A DNA stretch of 18,295 bases from NCBI GenBank assembly GCA_937858455.1, contig CALLYN010000798.1, positions 1 to 18,295 on the forward strand, read 5' to 3'. Source of the DNA: an uncultured Kouleothrix sp. (GTDB lineage: Bacteria > Chloroflexota > Chloroflexia > Chloroflexales > Roseiflexaceae). This document shows, piece after piece, positions 7,519-16,162 of the stretch. A model generated the notes under the pieces. That model was not told where the DNA came from. It was given only the letters and a program-made list of their open reading frames with translations, and made no database searches. The translations under genes were made by a program, and so were the position numbers. Position 1 is the stretch's first letter. The number at the start of each line of letters is the position of its first letter.

Positions 7519-8469
7519 CTATTGTACTACAGGAACCAGCGAAACGCGGCGCCGCCGGCCATCGCGCAGAAAGCTCACCGGCCAGGGGCTACGGCCCTTG
7601 AGCGACTGCACAGCCTGGCGCAGCGCGTCGACGCTGTCGGTTCTGTGATCGCCCAGCGACAGGATGATATCGCCGCTGTGCAGGCTGGCGCGCGCCGCCG
7701 CGCCGCCCGGAGCTACTTCGAGCAGCAGCACGCCGCTGGGCTGCTCGAGCGTCAGCGCGCGCCGCAGGTCGTCGCCGATCGGCACATCCAGCCCGCTGAT
7801 CCCCAGCACGCCGCGACCAATGCCCTGGCGGTGCGCCTCGGTGAGCTGGCCAATCACATCCAGCGCGCTGCCGATAGGGATGGCGAAGCCGAGGCCCTGG
7901 GCGTACGGCAGAATCGCGGTAGTGATGCCGATCACGCGGCCCTGCACATCTACCAGCGGCCCGCCCGAGTTGCCAGGGTTGATCGGCGTGTCGGTCTGGA
8001 TCAGCTGGCCCAGCGTGGTGCTGCGGTCGAGCGGCAGCGAGCGATTCAGCGCACTCACGACCCCCGCCGTCACGGTGAAATCAAGGCCGTAGGGGTTACC
8101 GATCGCCACCACCAGCTGGCCCACGCGCAGCGGCGCGGCATACAGCTCGGCGACGGGCAGGCCGCCCTGGCCCACGCGCAGCACCGCCAGATCGCGCTCG
8201 GGCCTAGCGCCAATCACGCCAGCCGGCAGCACGCGGCCGTCGGGCAGCGTCACCTGCACGCGCGAGGCGCCCGCCACCACGTGCGCGTTCGTCAGAATAT
8301 AGCCTTCGCTGCTGTAGATCACGCCCGAGCCAATGCCCTGGCCCCGGCCGCGCTGCGCGCCGCGCCCGGTCTCGACTTTGACAACAGCCGGGCCAGCGCG
8401 CTCGGCCGCCGTGGTGATCGCGTGCGAGTACGCATCCATTGCTTCGTGTTCCTGTGCTACCGTGCTCAT
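7519..8469 (-). CDS. HtrA/DegP-like trypsin-type serine protease with PDZ domain
   Basis: A 316-residue S1C protease with a complete triad: H63 in TNAHVV, D93 in ERDLAVLRV and S168 in NPGNSGGPL. The protease domain spans about 15-210. One PDZ domain follows at about 220-316 (GVLGISGLDV, then SGVLLLEVAPGGAAARASLHSGDIILSLG read as separate strands). Family members degrade or refold damaged proteins, usually in the periplasm or at the membrane. Here no signal peptide or transmembrane segment is seen: the N-terminus MSTVAQEHEAMDAY is polar. It may therefore act in the cytoplasm or leave by another route. ATG 8439 (MDAYSH) is an alternative start, and it also lacks a signal. A near-consensus promoter overlapped by an inverted repeat lies about 75 bases upstream. 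The zinc-ribbon gene follows on the same strand. Confidence 0.93.
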   Translation of the reverse strand: MSTVAQEHEAMDAYSHAITTAAERAGPAVVKVETGRGAQRGRGQGIGSGVIYSSEGYILTNAHVVAGASRVQVTLPDGRVLPAGVIGARPERDLAVLRVGQGGLPVAELYAAPLRVGQLVVAIGNPYGLDFTVTAGVVSALNRSLPLDRSTTLGQLIQTDTPINPGNSGGPLVDVQGRVIGITTAILPYAQGLGFAIPIGSALDVIGQLTEAHRQGIGRGVLGISGLDVPIGDDLRRALTLEQPSGVLLLEVAPGGAAARASLHSGDIILSLGDHRTDSVDALRQAVQSLKGRSPWPVSFLRDGRRRRVSLVPVVQ

Positions 8470-8527
8470 TGCCTGCGCCTTTCCGCCTCGTCACGCGCCG
8501 CGCCGGCCGCGCCAGAGGATCTGCCAG

Positions 8528-8548
8528 ATACTTAATGACCTTAAGTAT
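8528..8548. promoter_or_regulatory. Candidate operator overlapping the protease promoter
   Basis: ATACTTAA and TTAAGTAT are perfect 8-bp inverted arms around TGACC. The right arm overlaps the -10 hexamer at 8544-8549 and the repeat covers the expected start point. This geometry is typical of repressor binding. It matches neither the CIRCE nor the HAIR consensus as I know them. Confidence 0.55.
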
Positions 8549-8572
8549 ATCCGCTGGTAATTGGAAAGTCAA
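8544..8572 (-). promoter_or_regulatory. Sigma70-type promoter of the protease/zinc-ribbon pair
   Basis: On the minus strand TTGACT (8567-8572) and TATACT (8544-8549) are separated by exactly 17 bases. Each hexamer is one base from consensus. Its position upstream of the protease start (8469) makes this the obvious promoter. Confidence 0.7.
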
Positions 8573-8650
8573 TGTAATAATAGTTACATGATTACGATTC
8601 TTATGAAACTATAATACTTGCGCGGTGGCGCTGAGAAAGGTTTTGTTTTT

Positions 8651-8681
8651 GTGCAGCGCCCAGCTTCGCTGGGCGCCGCAC
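8651..8681. repeat. GC-rich stem-loop
   Basis: GCGCCCAGC and GCTGGGCGC (9-bp perfect arms) flank TTC. The stem extends by four more pairs (GTGC/GCAC) past one mismatch. It lies in the gene-free interval between the response regulator and the protease promoter. Confidence 0.5.
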
Positions 8682-8694
8682 TGAAAAGGATCTC

Positions 8695-8715
8695 GGGGGC
8701 GGCGCAGCCGCCCCC
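8695..8715. repeat. GC-rich stem-loop, same core as the 8789 hairpin
   Basis: GGGGGCGGC pairs with GCCGCCCCC across GCA. The hairpin at 8789-8815 has the same nine-base arm core, so the two are probably copies of one element. Confidence 0.5.
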
Positions 8716-8718
8716 CAG

Positions 8719-8761
8719 ACCCCACCGTGGAGGTTTGCACGCCGCCCCGAACCCCACCGTG
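8719..8761. repeat. Short dispersed repeat ACCCCACCGTG, with a longer copy near 15975
   Basis: ACCCCACCGTG occurs at 8719-8729 and 8751-8761. The second copy belongs to the 15-mer CCCCGAACCCCACCG (8745-8759), which recurs exactly at 15975-15989 downstream of the chemoreceptor. All copies lie outside genes, next to stem-loops. Confidence 0.5.
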
Positions 8762-8788
8762 AAGGACTTTTCGGTGGTAGAAAAGAAG

Positions 8789-8815
8789 TTCGGGGGCGGC
8801 TCAGCCGCCCCCGAA
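8789..8815 (-). terminator. Probable terminator of the response regulator
   Basis: TTCGGGGGCGGC and GCCGCCCCCGAA form a perfect 12-bp stem with loop TCA, about 35 bases past the response regulator stop. On the minus strand the stem is followed by the T-rich ACTTCTTTTC. It also fits the stem-loop repeat family seen at 8695. Confidence 0.6.
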
Positions 8816-8851
8816 CCTCTGATTGTTGCCTATGCCTTCGCGGAAGCGCGC

Positions 8852-9589
8852 TCAGGGCTCGGCCAGCTTATAGCCGACGCCGCGCACCGTCACGATGATC
8901 CGCGGGCGCGAAGCCTCGACCTCGACTTTTTCGCGCAGGCGGCGCACGCACACATCCACCAGGTTGGTCTCGCCAACGTAATCGTAGCCCCACACCTCGC
9001 GGAACAGCGTCTCGCGGTCGAACACCTGGCCGTAGTTGGCCGCCAGGAAGTACAGCAGCTCGAACTCCATTGGCGTGAGGTTTACGGGCTGGCCGCGCAC
9101 GCTGACACGGTGACGCGGCTCGTCGATCTCGAGCTCGCCGACGCGCACAATCGGCGGCGCGGCGCGGTGCTTATAGCCCTCGACGCGGCGCAGGATCGAC
9201 TCGACGCGCGCGATCAGCTCGGCGGTTTTGAACGGCTTGATGATATAGTCGTCGGCGCCAAGCTCGAAGCCGTGCACCACGTCGTCGGTGCCATCGCGCG
9301 CGGTGAGGATCACGATCGGCACATCCGAGCGCTCGCGGATGCGCTGGCAGGCCTCGAAGCCATCGACGTACGGCATCATCACGTCGAGGATCACGACGTC
9401 GAACTTGCCGCCCTCAAATGCTTTAAGCGCCTCGAGGCCATTCTTCACGGCCACGATCTCGTAGCGCGGGTCTTTCAGCGTCACCTGGATCAGCGTGCCA
9501 ATCGAGGGGTCGTCGTCGGCCACGAGAATGCGGCGCGGCGCGTTTCCTTCATCTTGAGCACGATCGGAAGTTCGTCGTATCAGGCGCAT
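8852..9589 (-). CDS. OmpR/PhoB-family response regulator
   Basis: A 245-residue two-domain regulator. The receiver (about 20-135) has the acidic pair D25/D26, phospho-acceptor D69 in VVILDVMMPYVDG, switch T96 in ILTAR and K118 in IIKPF, all canonical. A winged-helix DNA-binding domain follows at about 148-243 (LTPMEFELLYFLAANYGQV, then REVWGYDY, then VRGVGYKL). It should bind tandem DNA half-sites when phosphorylated. No histidine kinase is in the window. The gene lies 65 bases downstream of clpX on the same strand, across a hairpin, and could be the last gene of the clp operon or separate. The Shine-Dalgarno at the chosen ATG is weak, so the start is less certain than the identity. The first 19 residues precede the conserved receiver fold. 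Confidence 0.93.
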   Translation of the reverse strand: MRLIRRTSDRAQDEGNAPRRILVADDDPSIGTLIQVTLKDPRYEIVAVKNGLEALKAFEGGKFDVVILDVMMPYVDGFEACQRIRERSDVPIVILTARDGTDDVVHGFELGADDYIIKPFKTAELIARVESILRRVEGYKHRAAPPIVRVGELEIDEPRHRVSVRGQPVNLTPMEFELLYFLAANYGQVFDRETLFREVWGYDYVGETNLVDVCVRRLREKVEVEASRPRIIVTVRGVGYKLAEP

Positions 9590-9601
9590 AACGATTCTGA
9601 A

Positions 9602-9643
9602 TGTACGATTGGCAGGCTCGCAGTGCTTGCCCGCAATCGTGCA
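9602..9643. terminator. Hairpin between clpX and the response regulator
   Basis: TGTACGATTG and CAATCGTGCA pair over ten positions with one mismatch. GGCAGGC/GCTTGCC pair inside (one wobble). It begins just past the clpX stop on the minus strand. No T run follows, so it may attenuate or process the transcript rather than end it. Confidence 0.4.
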
Positions 9644-9654
9644 TCGTAGATTGG

Positions 9655-10962
<1,308 letters not shown>

Positions 10963-11016
10963 GGGTTACTCCACACAGTGGCGGGTGGCGAGAGCCTGCC
11001 CGGCCGCGAGCCTCCG

Positions 11017-11673
11017 CTAGCGTTTATCCGAGAGCGCGGCCATATCTTCGCGGCTCAGGATCTCGTCGATGATGCCGTACTCCTTGGCCTGCTCGGGCGT
11101 CATGAACAGGTCGCGGTCGAAGTCGCGCGCGATGCGCTCGACCGTCTGGCCGGTGTCGCTCGACATGAGCTGGCGGCCCAGCTGCTGCATGCGCAGCAGC
11201 TCGCGGGCCTGGATCTCGACATCGGGGCCCGAGCCGCGCGCGCCGCCGATCGCCGGGTGCATATGGATTGTCGAGTGCGGCAGGCTGTAGCGCTTGCCCT
11301 TGGCGCCGCCGGCCAGCACGATCGTCGCCATGCTGGCGGCCATGCCCACGCACACGGTCGAGACACTCGGCCGGATCGCCTGCATGGTATCGTAGATCGC
11401 CAGGCCGGCGTAGATCGAGCCGCCCGGGCTGTTGATATACAGCGAAATATCGCGCTCGGGGTCGTCGTGCTCGAGGAACAGCAGCTGCGCGACGATCAGG
11501 TTGGCGATCTGGTCTTCGATGGGAGTGCCAAGCAAGATAATGCGCTCTTTGAGCAGCCGCGAGTAGATATCGAAGGCGCGCTCGCCGCGGTTCGTGCTTT
11601 CAACCACCATGGGGATCAGCGCCTCGGGACGCGAGGCGAGCCATTCGGCCGTGTATTGAGTTGTCCAGTCCAT
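11017..11673 (-). CDS. clpP: ATP-dependent Clp protease proteolytic subunit ClpP
   Basis: A 218-residue serine peptidase of the tetradecameric Clp chamber. Aligning to the mature E. coli enzyme with a constant offset of 17 places the triad at S114 (GMAASMA), H139 and D188 (DFDRD). The N-terminal [21 protein letters not shown] is highly conserved. About 18 residues precede it and may be a processed propeptide. One oddity: the usual sequence after the catalytic histidine is HQPLGG, but here it is HPAIGG, preceded by an extra histidine (H137). It lies between tig and clpX on the same strand, 61 bases after tig, with GGAGAAGG just before the ATG. The cluster implies coordinated production of chaperone and protease. 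Confidence 0.96.
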   Translation of the reverse strand: MDWTTQYTAEWLASRPEALIPMVVESTNRGERAFDIYSRLLKERIILLGTPIEDQIANLIVAQLLFLEHDDPERDISLYINSPGGSIYAGLAIYDTMQAIRPSVSTVCVGMAASMATIVLAGGAKGKRYSLPHSTIHMHPAIGGARGSGPDVEIQARELLRMQQLGRQLMSSDTGQTVERIARDFDRDLFMTPEQAKEYGIIDEILSREDMAALSDKR

Positions 11674-11734
11674 ACGCCTTCTCCAGTACAGGCCCGAGCC
11701 GCGCGCCCAATTGGCGGGGCGGCTGTAGCCTGGG

Positions 11735-13090
11735 CTATTCCTCGGCTACCACCGTGCTCGCCTCAGCCGCCTCGGCGGGCTGGGGTGCGGCGCCAGTCGC
11801 GATCTCGAACAGCCGCGCGCGCAGCTTGCGGTCGATCACGCCGCTAGCGACGGTGCCGCGCAGCTGGCCGCCTAGCAGCTCGCGCGTGCGCTCGCGCTGC
11901 TCTTCGTCGTAGGTATCGACAAGCCGGTCGATTTCGTCGCTGACCTCGTGATCATCGGCGGAGAGGCCCTCGGCCTCAACGATCTGGCGCAGGGCCAGCG
12001 TCGTTTTCAGGCGCTCCTCGGCCTCGGGCTTCAGCTCGTCGACGGCGTCGTCGTGCGACTGGCCGCGATACTGTAGCATCTGCTCGAGCGTAATGCCGTA
12101 GCGCTCGAGCTCGTGGCCGCGTTGGTGCAGCAGCTCGTCGGCCTCTTGCTCGATCAGCGCGTCGGGGATGTCGTACTCAGTCTGCTCGACCAGCTGCTTC
12201 AGGTAGGTGTCAAGCACCTCGCGCTCCTGGTTCGAGCGCATGGTCGCGGCCAGCTCGCCGCGCGTCTGCTCGCGCAGCTCGTCGAGCGTGCCCTCGGTTT
12301 CCTCGAGCACCGGCAGCTCGTCCCACTCGGGGAGCAGGCGCTCTTGGATGCGCTTGAGCGCGACCTTAAAGGTGACATCGCGGTCGCGCACTTTTTCGTT
12401 CTCGTGGTCGGCGGGCATATGCGCGACGATCTCGCGCTCTTCGCCGGGCGCGATCCCGAGCAGGCCATCGAACAGGCCGGGGAGCAGGCGGCCAGGATCG
12501 AGCACGACGTTCGTCTCGGGCACTTCGGCGCCCTCGTCGCGCTCTTCGAGCGGCTCGCCGTCGAGGAAGCTTTCGATCTGCACCGTCAGCTGATCGCCTT
12601 GCTGAGCCGGGCGCGCCTCGTCGGGCTCGCGCAGCACCACGTGGCGCTCGCGGCGCGAGCTCATGGCTTCGTCGAGCATCGCCTCGGTGACCTCGCCGGG
12701 GGTGTAGGGCACGCGGATCGAGCGGTAGTCGGCCAGAGTTGTCGTCGGCTCGACGGGCACGGTGACGCGGAAGCTAAACGGCGGCGCGTCGAAGTGCACA
12801 TCGTTCTGATCGAGATTCGCGCGGCCGACCGGGGTGATGTTCTCTTGTTCGAGCGCGGCCTTGAAGGCCTTGTTGATCAGATCCTCGGAGGCCTCTTCGA
12901 TCAGCGCGGGGCGGCCGAAATAATTTTCGACAATGAAGCGGGGAGCTTTGCCTTTGCGGAAACCGGGGATGTTATACTTTTGCGAGAGCCGCCGTGCGGC
13001 GCGATCAAGACCCTTCTCAACTTGCTCCTGATCGAGCTCGATCTGCAATGCGAGCAAGCTCTTGGGCAATTTTTCAGCGGTAACCTTCAC
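11735..13090 (-). CDS. tig: Trigger factor, ribosome-associated chaperone and prolyl isomerase
   Basis: A 451-residue protein starting at GTG. The N-terminal ribosome-binding domain (1-120) contains the signature GFRKGKAP (43-50), which docks at the ribosomal exit tunnel. An FKBP-type PPIase domain lies at about 160-245 ([18 protein letters not shown], then [18 protein letters not shown]). The C-terminal helical chaperone arms fill 260-430, and an acidic Ala/Glu tail ends the protein. An upstream in-frame ATG at 13351 would add 87 residues, but that extension crosses the promoter and a long inverted repeat and has no family similarity. GTG 13090 has GGAG eight bases upstream and begins with [11 protein letters not shown], as trigger factors do. 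It is the first gene of the tig-clpP-clpX cluster. Confidence 0.96.
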   Translation of the reverse strand: MKVTAEKLPKSLLALQIELDQEQVEKGLDRAARRLSQKYNIPGFRKGKAPRFIVENYFGRPALIEEASEDLINKAFKAALEQENITPVGRANLDQNDVHFDAPPFSFRVTVPVEPTTTLADYRSIRVPYTPGEVTEAMLDEAMSSRRERHVVLREPDEARPAQQGDQLTVQIESFLDGEPLEERDEGAEVPETNVVLDPGRLLPGLFDGLLGIAPGEEREIVAHMPADHENEKVRDRDVTFKVALKRIQERLLPEWDELPVLEETEGTLDELREQTRGELAATMRSNQEREVLDTYLKQLVEQTEYDIPDALIEQEADELLHQRGHELERYGITLEQMLQYRGQSHDDAVDELKPEAEERLKTTLALRQIVEAEGLSADDHEVSDEIDRLVDTYDEEQRERTRELLGGQLRGTVASGVIDRKLRARLFEIATGAAPQPAEAAEASTVVAEE

Positions 13091-13147
13091 AGATGCTGCT
13101 CCAAATACTGACGCGCCATCCACACCAGGCGCGATGATACTCGCGAC

Positions 13148-13176
13148 ATTATAGCATGAAGGCGCGGCCGTGCAAA
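13148..13176 (-). promoter_or_regulatory. Promoter of tig-clpP-clpX
   Basis: On the minus strand the -10 is a perfect TATAAT (13148-13153) with a TGC extension. TTTGCA (13171-13176) sits 17 bases further upstream as a 4-of-6 match to the -35. The start point would lie about 50 bases before the GTG of tig. This supports the short tig start. Confidence 0.7.
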
Positions 13177-13195
13177 GAAGCCGCTTGATCTTCTG

Positions 13196-13236
13196 GCGAT
13201 TTGGCGGTTTCGGCTTGGCCGAAACCGCCAAATCGC
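13196..13236. repeat. 19-bp perfect inverted repeat upstream of the tig promoter
   Basis: GCGATTTGGCGGTTTCGGC (13196-13214) and its exact complement (13218-13236) flank TTG. Outside them GTGCA..GAAGC (13170-13181) and GCTTCTGCAC (13235-13244) also pair imperfectly. It lies just upstream of the tig -35, where no transcript is expected to end from the tig side. A palindromic repeat element, a cruciform or a regulator site are all possible. Confidence 0.65.
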
Positions 13237-13508
13237 TTCTGCACGCTGAATCGCGCCGCAGGCCAGCACTATGCATCGGTTGTCGATTTATCATCAAAGA
13301 GAATCTATCAGCCAGGCCTTCCGATCTTAGAATAACCGATAGATATGGCAATTATGTCGCTTTGGCGCGGCTCAACCCCGAAGCTCCGGCGTGGCACGGT
13401 ACGGGCGCGATAGAGCGTGCCCCCACGGCTTCGAAGCAATGAACCGGAACGCGAGATCGAACCATGGCTTTAGACCGTTTGTATTTTTGGCTTGAATGGA
13501 TGTGAGAA
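13237..13508. other. Rest of the divergent spacer before the chemoreceptor
   Basis: About 270 bases without coding character. I see no convincing -35/-10 pair for the plus-strand chemoreceptor and no recognised riboswitch. The ribosome site near 13503-13507 (GTGAG) is weak. Confidence 0.4.
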
Positions 13509-15806
13509 ATGGACATGACACAGACAACTGCAACCGCAGCGCCAGGCCCGGCGCTCCCGCGTGGCGGGCTCTTTGCCGATTTGCCGCTACGCTTCAAACT
13601 CATGCTCATGTTTTTGATCCTCTCGGCGCTCTCGAGCATGGCCGTAGCGCTGTTCAGCGATCGGACGAGCAGCCAGGAGCTTACCAGCAGCGCCGGCGAG
13701 ACGCTGCACACCACCGCCACGCAGGCGGGGATCTCGGTGGGCAACCTGCTTAACCGGCAGATCGGGCTGATGCAGTCGTTCGCGCTGAGCCAGGTAGTGC
13801 AGGATGGCGCGGCAAAGGCCAACGCGAGCTACGCGGCCGGCACCAACATCCAGGCGACGGTGGAAGCGCTCGACAAGCAGTGGATCGCCGCGAAGGACAC
13901 CGACGCGCTGATCCAGGATCACCTGACCAACCAGGTGGCCGGCGAGCTGCAGGAGTTCCGCAGCACCTTCCCCGACAATGTCGAGGTATTTGTCACCGAT
14001 AAGTATGGCGCGCTGCTGGCAAGCACCAACCGAACATCCGACTACTACCAGGCCGACGAGGACTGGTGGCAGAAGGCCTTCAACAACGGCCAGGGAGCGG
14101 TGTATATTGGCCAGCCGACCTACGACGAGAGCGCGCGGACGCTGGCGCTGACGATAGCAGTGCCGCTGCATAGCAATACCTCGAAAGATGTGATCGGCGT
14201 GCTGCGCAGCACCTACCGGCTCGACGCGCTGGTGAAGCAGGTGACGAGCGCGAACATCGGCGCGACCGGCCGCACCGAGCTGTTTCTCACCGAGGCGCAA
14301 TACCTCACCGCCGATCAGAAAGTGGCCGACTTCGACCCGGCGACGCTCTCGCAGATTCTGACCTCGGCGGCGAGCTACATGGAGATGAGCTACCTGAACA
14401 TCCCCAGCCTGGTGAGCCACGCGCCGGTGCGGACGATCACCGACGACCAGGCGATCGCGAACTTGGGCTGGAGCATTGTGGTGCACCAGGCGCGCGACGA
14501 AAGCCTGCAAGTAGTGAGCTCGACCGAGCAGACGATCCTGCTGACCGGGCTGGGCACGCTGTTTGTCTCGGGGGTACTCGCGCTGGTGCTCGCGCAGCTG
14601 CTAAGCTCGCCGATCGGGAAGCTGACCGAGGCGGCGCGGGCGATCGCCGCCGGCAACCTGGGCCAGCGCCTGCGGCTGCGGCGCCGCGACGAGATCGGCG
14701 CGCTGGGCGCGAGCTTCGACAGCATGGCCGACGCGCTTGAGGCGCGCATTGCCGCCGAGCAAGAGGCGCGCACCGAAGCCGAGCGCCTGCAGCAGGCCGA
14801 GACCGAGAACCGCCAGCTGCTCGAGCGCGCCGTCGGCGAGTACCTGGCATTTGTGCAGAACGTCGCGCGCGGCGACCTGACGCAGCGGCTGCGCGCAAGC
14901 TACGATGGCGCGCTCGAGCAGCTAGCCGAAGGGCTCAACAGCATGGTGTCGAACCTGCACCAGATCACCGGGCAGGTACAGGCGGGCACCAACGCGATCG
15001 CCGCCGCAGTCGCGCAGATCTCGGCGGCCACAACCGAGCAAGCCGCGTCGTCGGCCGAGCAATCTGCGGCGATCACCGAAACCGCCACCGCCGTGGAAGA
15101 GGTGAAGACGATCGCGCTGCAGACCGCCAACCAGGCCAACCAGGTGGCCGAGAGCAGCCTTTCGGCGCTGAATGTCGCGCACGAGGGCAACGAGATGGTG
15201 GCCGAGACGATCAGCAGCATGAGCATGATCCGCCAGCAGGTCGGCCAGATTGCCACCACGCTGGGCACGCTCTCCGAGCAGACGCGCTCGATCGGCACGC
15301 TGATCGCCTCGGTGAGCGAGCTGGCCGACCAGATCAACAACCTGGGCCAAAACGCGGCGATCGAGGCAACCCGCTCGGATCAGCAAGACAAAGATCTCGA
15401 GGGGCTGGCGCGGCTGGTGCGCGACCTGGCGAACAAGGCCAAGGGTGCGACGGGCCAGGTGCGCCAGATTTTGAGCGAGATCCAGCGGGTGAGCAAGGCC
15501 GCGGTGGACGTGACCGAAGAGGGCACGCGGCGGGCCGAGAGCGGCGCGCGGCTGGTATCGCAGACGGGCCAGGTGATCAAGGAGATGGCCAACGAGGTGG
15601 AGAAGGGCGCTCAGGCAAACGTGCAGATGGCCGCCGCCGCGCACCAGCAGATGCTGGGCATGGAGCAGATCGGCCAGGCGATGGTGGCCATCCAGCAGGC
15701 GACCGCGCAAACGCTGGTGGGCACGCGCCAGGCCGAGCAGGCCGCGCAGGATCTGCAAAACCTCGCGCGCTCGCTGCAAGACGCGATTGCGGTGTACCAG
15801 CTCTAG
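13509..15806 (+). CDS. Methyl-accepting chemotaxis protein with dCache sensor and unusual tip
   Basis: A 765-residue transducer. Transmembrane helix 1 is at about 30-50 and an extracellular double-Cache-like sensor at about 55-335. Its membrane-distal part contains VEVFVTDKYGALLAST, then YYQADEDWWQKAF and GVYIGQP-like strands. Transmembrane helix 2 is at about 342-366, HAMP at 365-418 and a second HAMP-like segment at 440-495 (GDLTQRLRASYDGALEQLAEGLNSMV). A long antiparallel signalling coiled coil runs from about 495 to 765. In normal receptors the tip reads [25 protein letters not shown]. Here NAAIEA is kept (615-620), but the following residues are TRSDQQDKDLEGLARLV, losing the conserved glycines and RGFAVV. 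Contact with CheA/CheW may therefore differ. CheB and CheR genes follow on the same strand. No C-terminal CheR-docking pentapeptide is seen. ATG 13515 is an alternative start. Confidence 0.92.
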   Translation: MDMTQTTATAAPGPALPRGGLFADLPLRFKLMLMFLILSALSSMAVALFSDRTSSQELTSSAGETLHTTATQAGISVGNLLNRQIGLMQSFALSQVVQDGAAKANASYAAGTNIQATVEALDKQWIAAKDTDALIQDHLTNQVAGELQEFRSTFPDNVEVFVTDKYGALLASTNRTSDYYQADEDWWQKAFNNGQGAVYIGQPTYDESARTLALTIAVPLHSNTSKDVIGVLRSTYRLDALVKQVTSANIGATGRTELFLTEAQYLTADQKVADFDPATLSQILTSAASYMEMSYLNIPSLVSHAPVRTITDDQAIANLGWSIVVHQARDESLQVVSSTEQTILLTGLGTLFVSGVLALVLAQLLSSPIGKLTEAARAIAAGNLGQRLRLRRRDEIGALGASFDSMADALEARIAAEQEARTEAERLQQAETENRQLLERAVGEYLAFVQNVARGDLTQRLRASYDGALEQLAEGLNSMVSNLHQITGQVQAGTNAIAAAVAQISAATTEQAASSAEQSAAITETATAVEEVKTIALQTANQANQVAESSLSALNVAHEGNEMVAETISSMSMIRQQVGQIATTLGTLSEQTRSIGTLIASVSELADQINNLGQNAAIEATRSDQQDKDLEGLARLVRDLANKAKGATGQVRQILSEIQRVSKAAVDVTEEGTRRAESGARLVSQTGQVIKEMANEVEKGAQANVQMAAAAHQQMLGMEQIGQAMVAIQQATAQTLVGTRQAEQAAQDLQNLARSLQDAIAVYQL

Positions 15807-15851
15807 CACTGGCGCAGCGCATTCATGCTCGGTTGGCATGGTTGGCTTCTC

Positions 15852-15910
15852 AGAAGCTGTTTGAAAGAAGTGCGAGGGGCTTAGCCCCTCGCGCACCCCC
15901 TGTTCAAACA
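15852..15910. repeat. Palindromic element: nested hairpin with TGTTTGAA ends
   Basis: TGTTTGAA (15858-15865) and TTCAAACA (15903-15910) enclose the stem GCGAGGGGC/GCCCCTCGC with loop TTA (15872-15892). The 15-mer AGAAGCTGTTTGAAA at 15852-15866 recurs exactly at 18203-18217, so this is a dispersed repeat. It may also end the chemoreceptor transcript. Confidence 0.6.
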
Positions 15911-15914
15911 GGCT

Positions 15915-15951
15915 CTCAGGCAGCCCAAAGCATAGCTGCGGGCTGCCTGAG
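15915..15951. repeat. Stem-loop downstream of the chemoreceptor
   Basis: CTCAGGCAGCCC and GGGCTGCCTGAG are perfect 12-bp arms around a 13-base loop. No T run follows on the plus strand, though ACTATCAAAA comes soon after. A terminator or another palindromic repeat. Confidence 0.5.
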
Positions 15952-16018
15952 CACTATCAAAACGGCGAAGCCACCCCCGAACCCCACCGCGTAGGCCCGT
16001 AATGGTATAGATGTAGGA

Positions 16019-16155
16019 CTTACGCAGTTGCATAATTCGGCTCCCGCAATGCGGCAGGTTTGCCTGCGGCAGCACATGCTCCGCGCGGAACAGCCGCACA
16101 CCGACACAGAGGCGAGTACCGCCCTGCCGAAGGCCGAGCGCGCCAACTGCGTAAG
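16019..16155. mobile_element. MITE-like element, copy A, abutting cheB
   Basis: Perfect 12-bp inverted ends, CTTACGCAGTTG (16019-16030) and CAACTGCGTAAG (16144-16155), enclose 137 bases with no coding sense of their own. Internal blocks TGCCTGCGGC and CTGCCGAAGGC are shared with the copies at 16829 and 16995. It ends seven bases before the probable cheB start. No clear target-site duplication is seen. Confidence 0.65.
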
Positions 16156-16162
16156 CCATAAG

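Noticed and set aside
6496..8535. 679-residue plus-strand open frame
   Set aside because: It runs in a second frame through the cyclase end, the terminator and the antisense of two well-supported minus-strand genes. Its composition is Arg/Ala-rich with no domain.
8618..9649. 343-residue plus-strand open frame
   Set aside because: Antisense of the response regulator and its repeats.
13091..13351. 87-residue N-terminal extension of trigger factor
   Set aside because: It crosses the TATAAT promoter and the 19-bp inverted repeat, and GTG 13090 has a good Shine-Dalgarno and the family N-terminus.
13237..13508. Cyclic-di-GMP riboswitch before the chemoreceptor
   Set aside because: Looked for because such leaders can precede motility genes, but no GEMM core was recognised.
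14922..15896. 324-residue minus-strand open frame
   Set aside because: Antisense of the chemoreceptor signalling domain. Leu/Arg/His-rich shadow.
16028..16162. 45-residue N-terminal extension of CheB
   Set aside because: The extension is translation of the MITE-like element and resembles no receiver domain.
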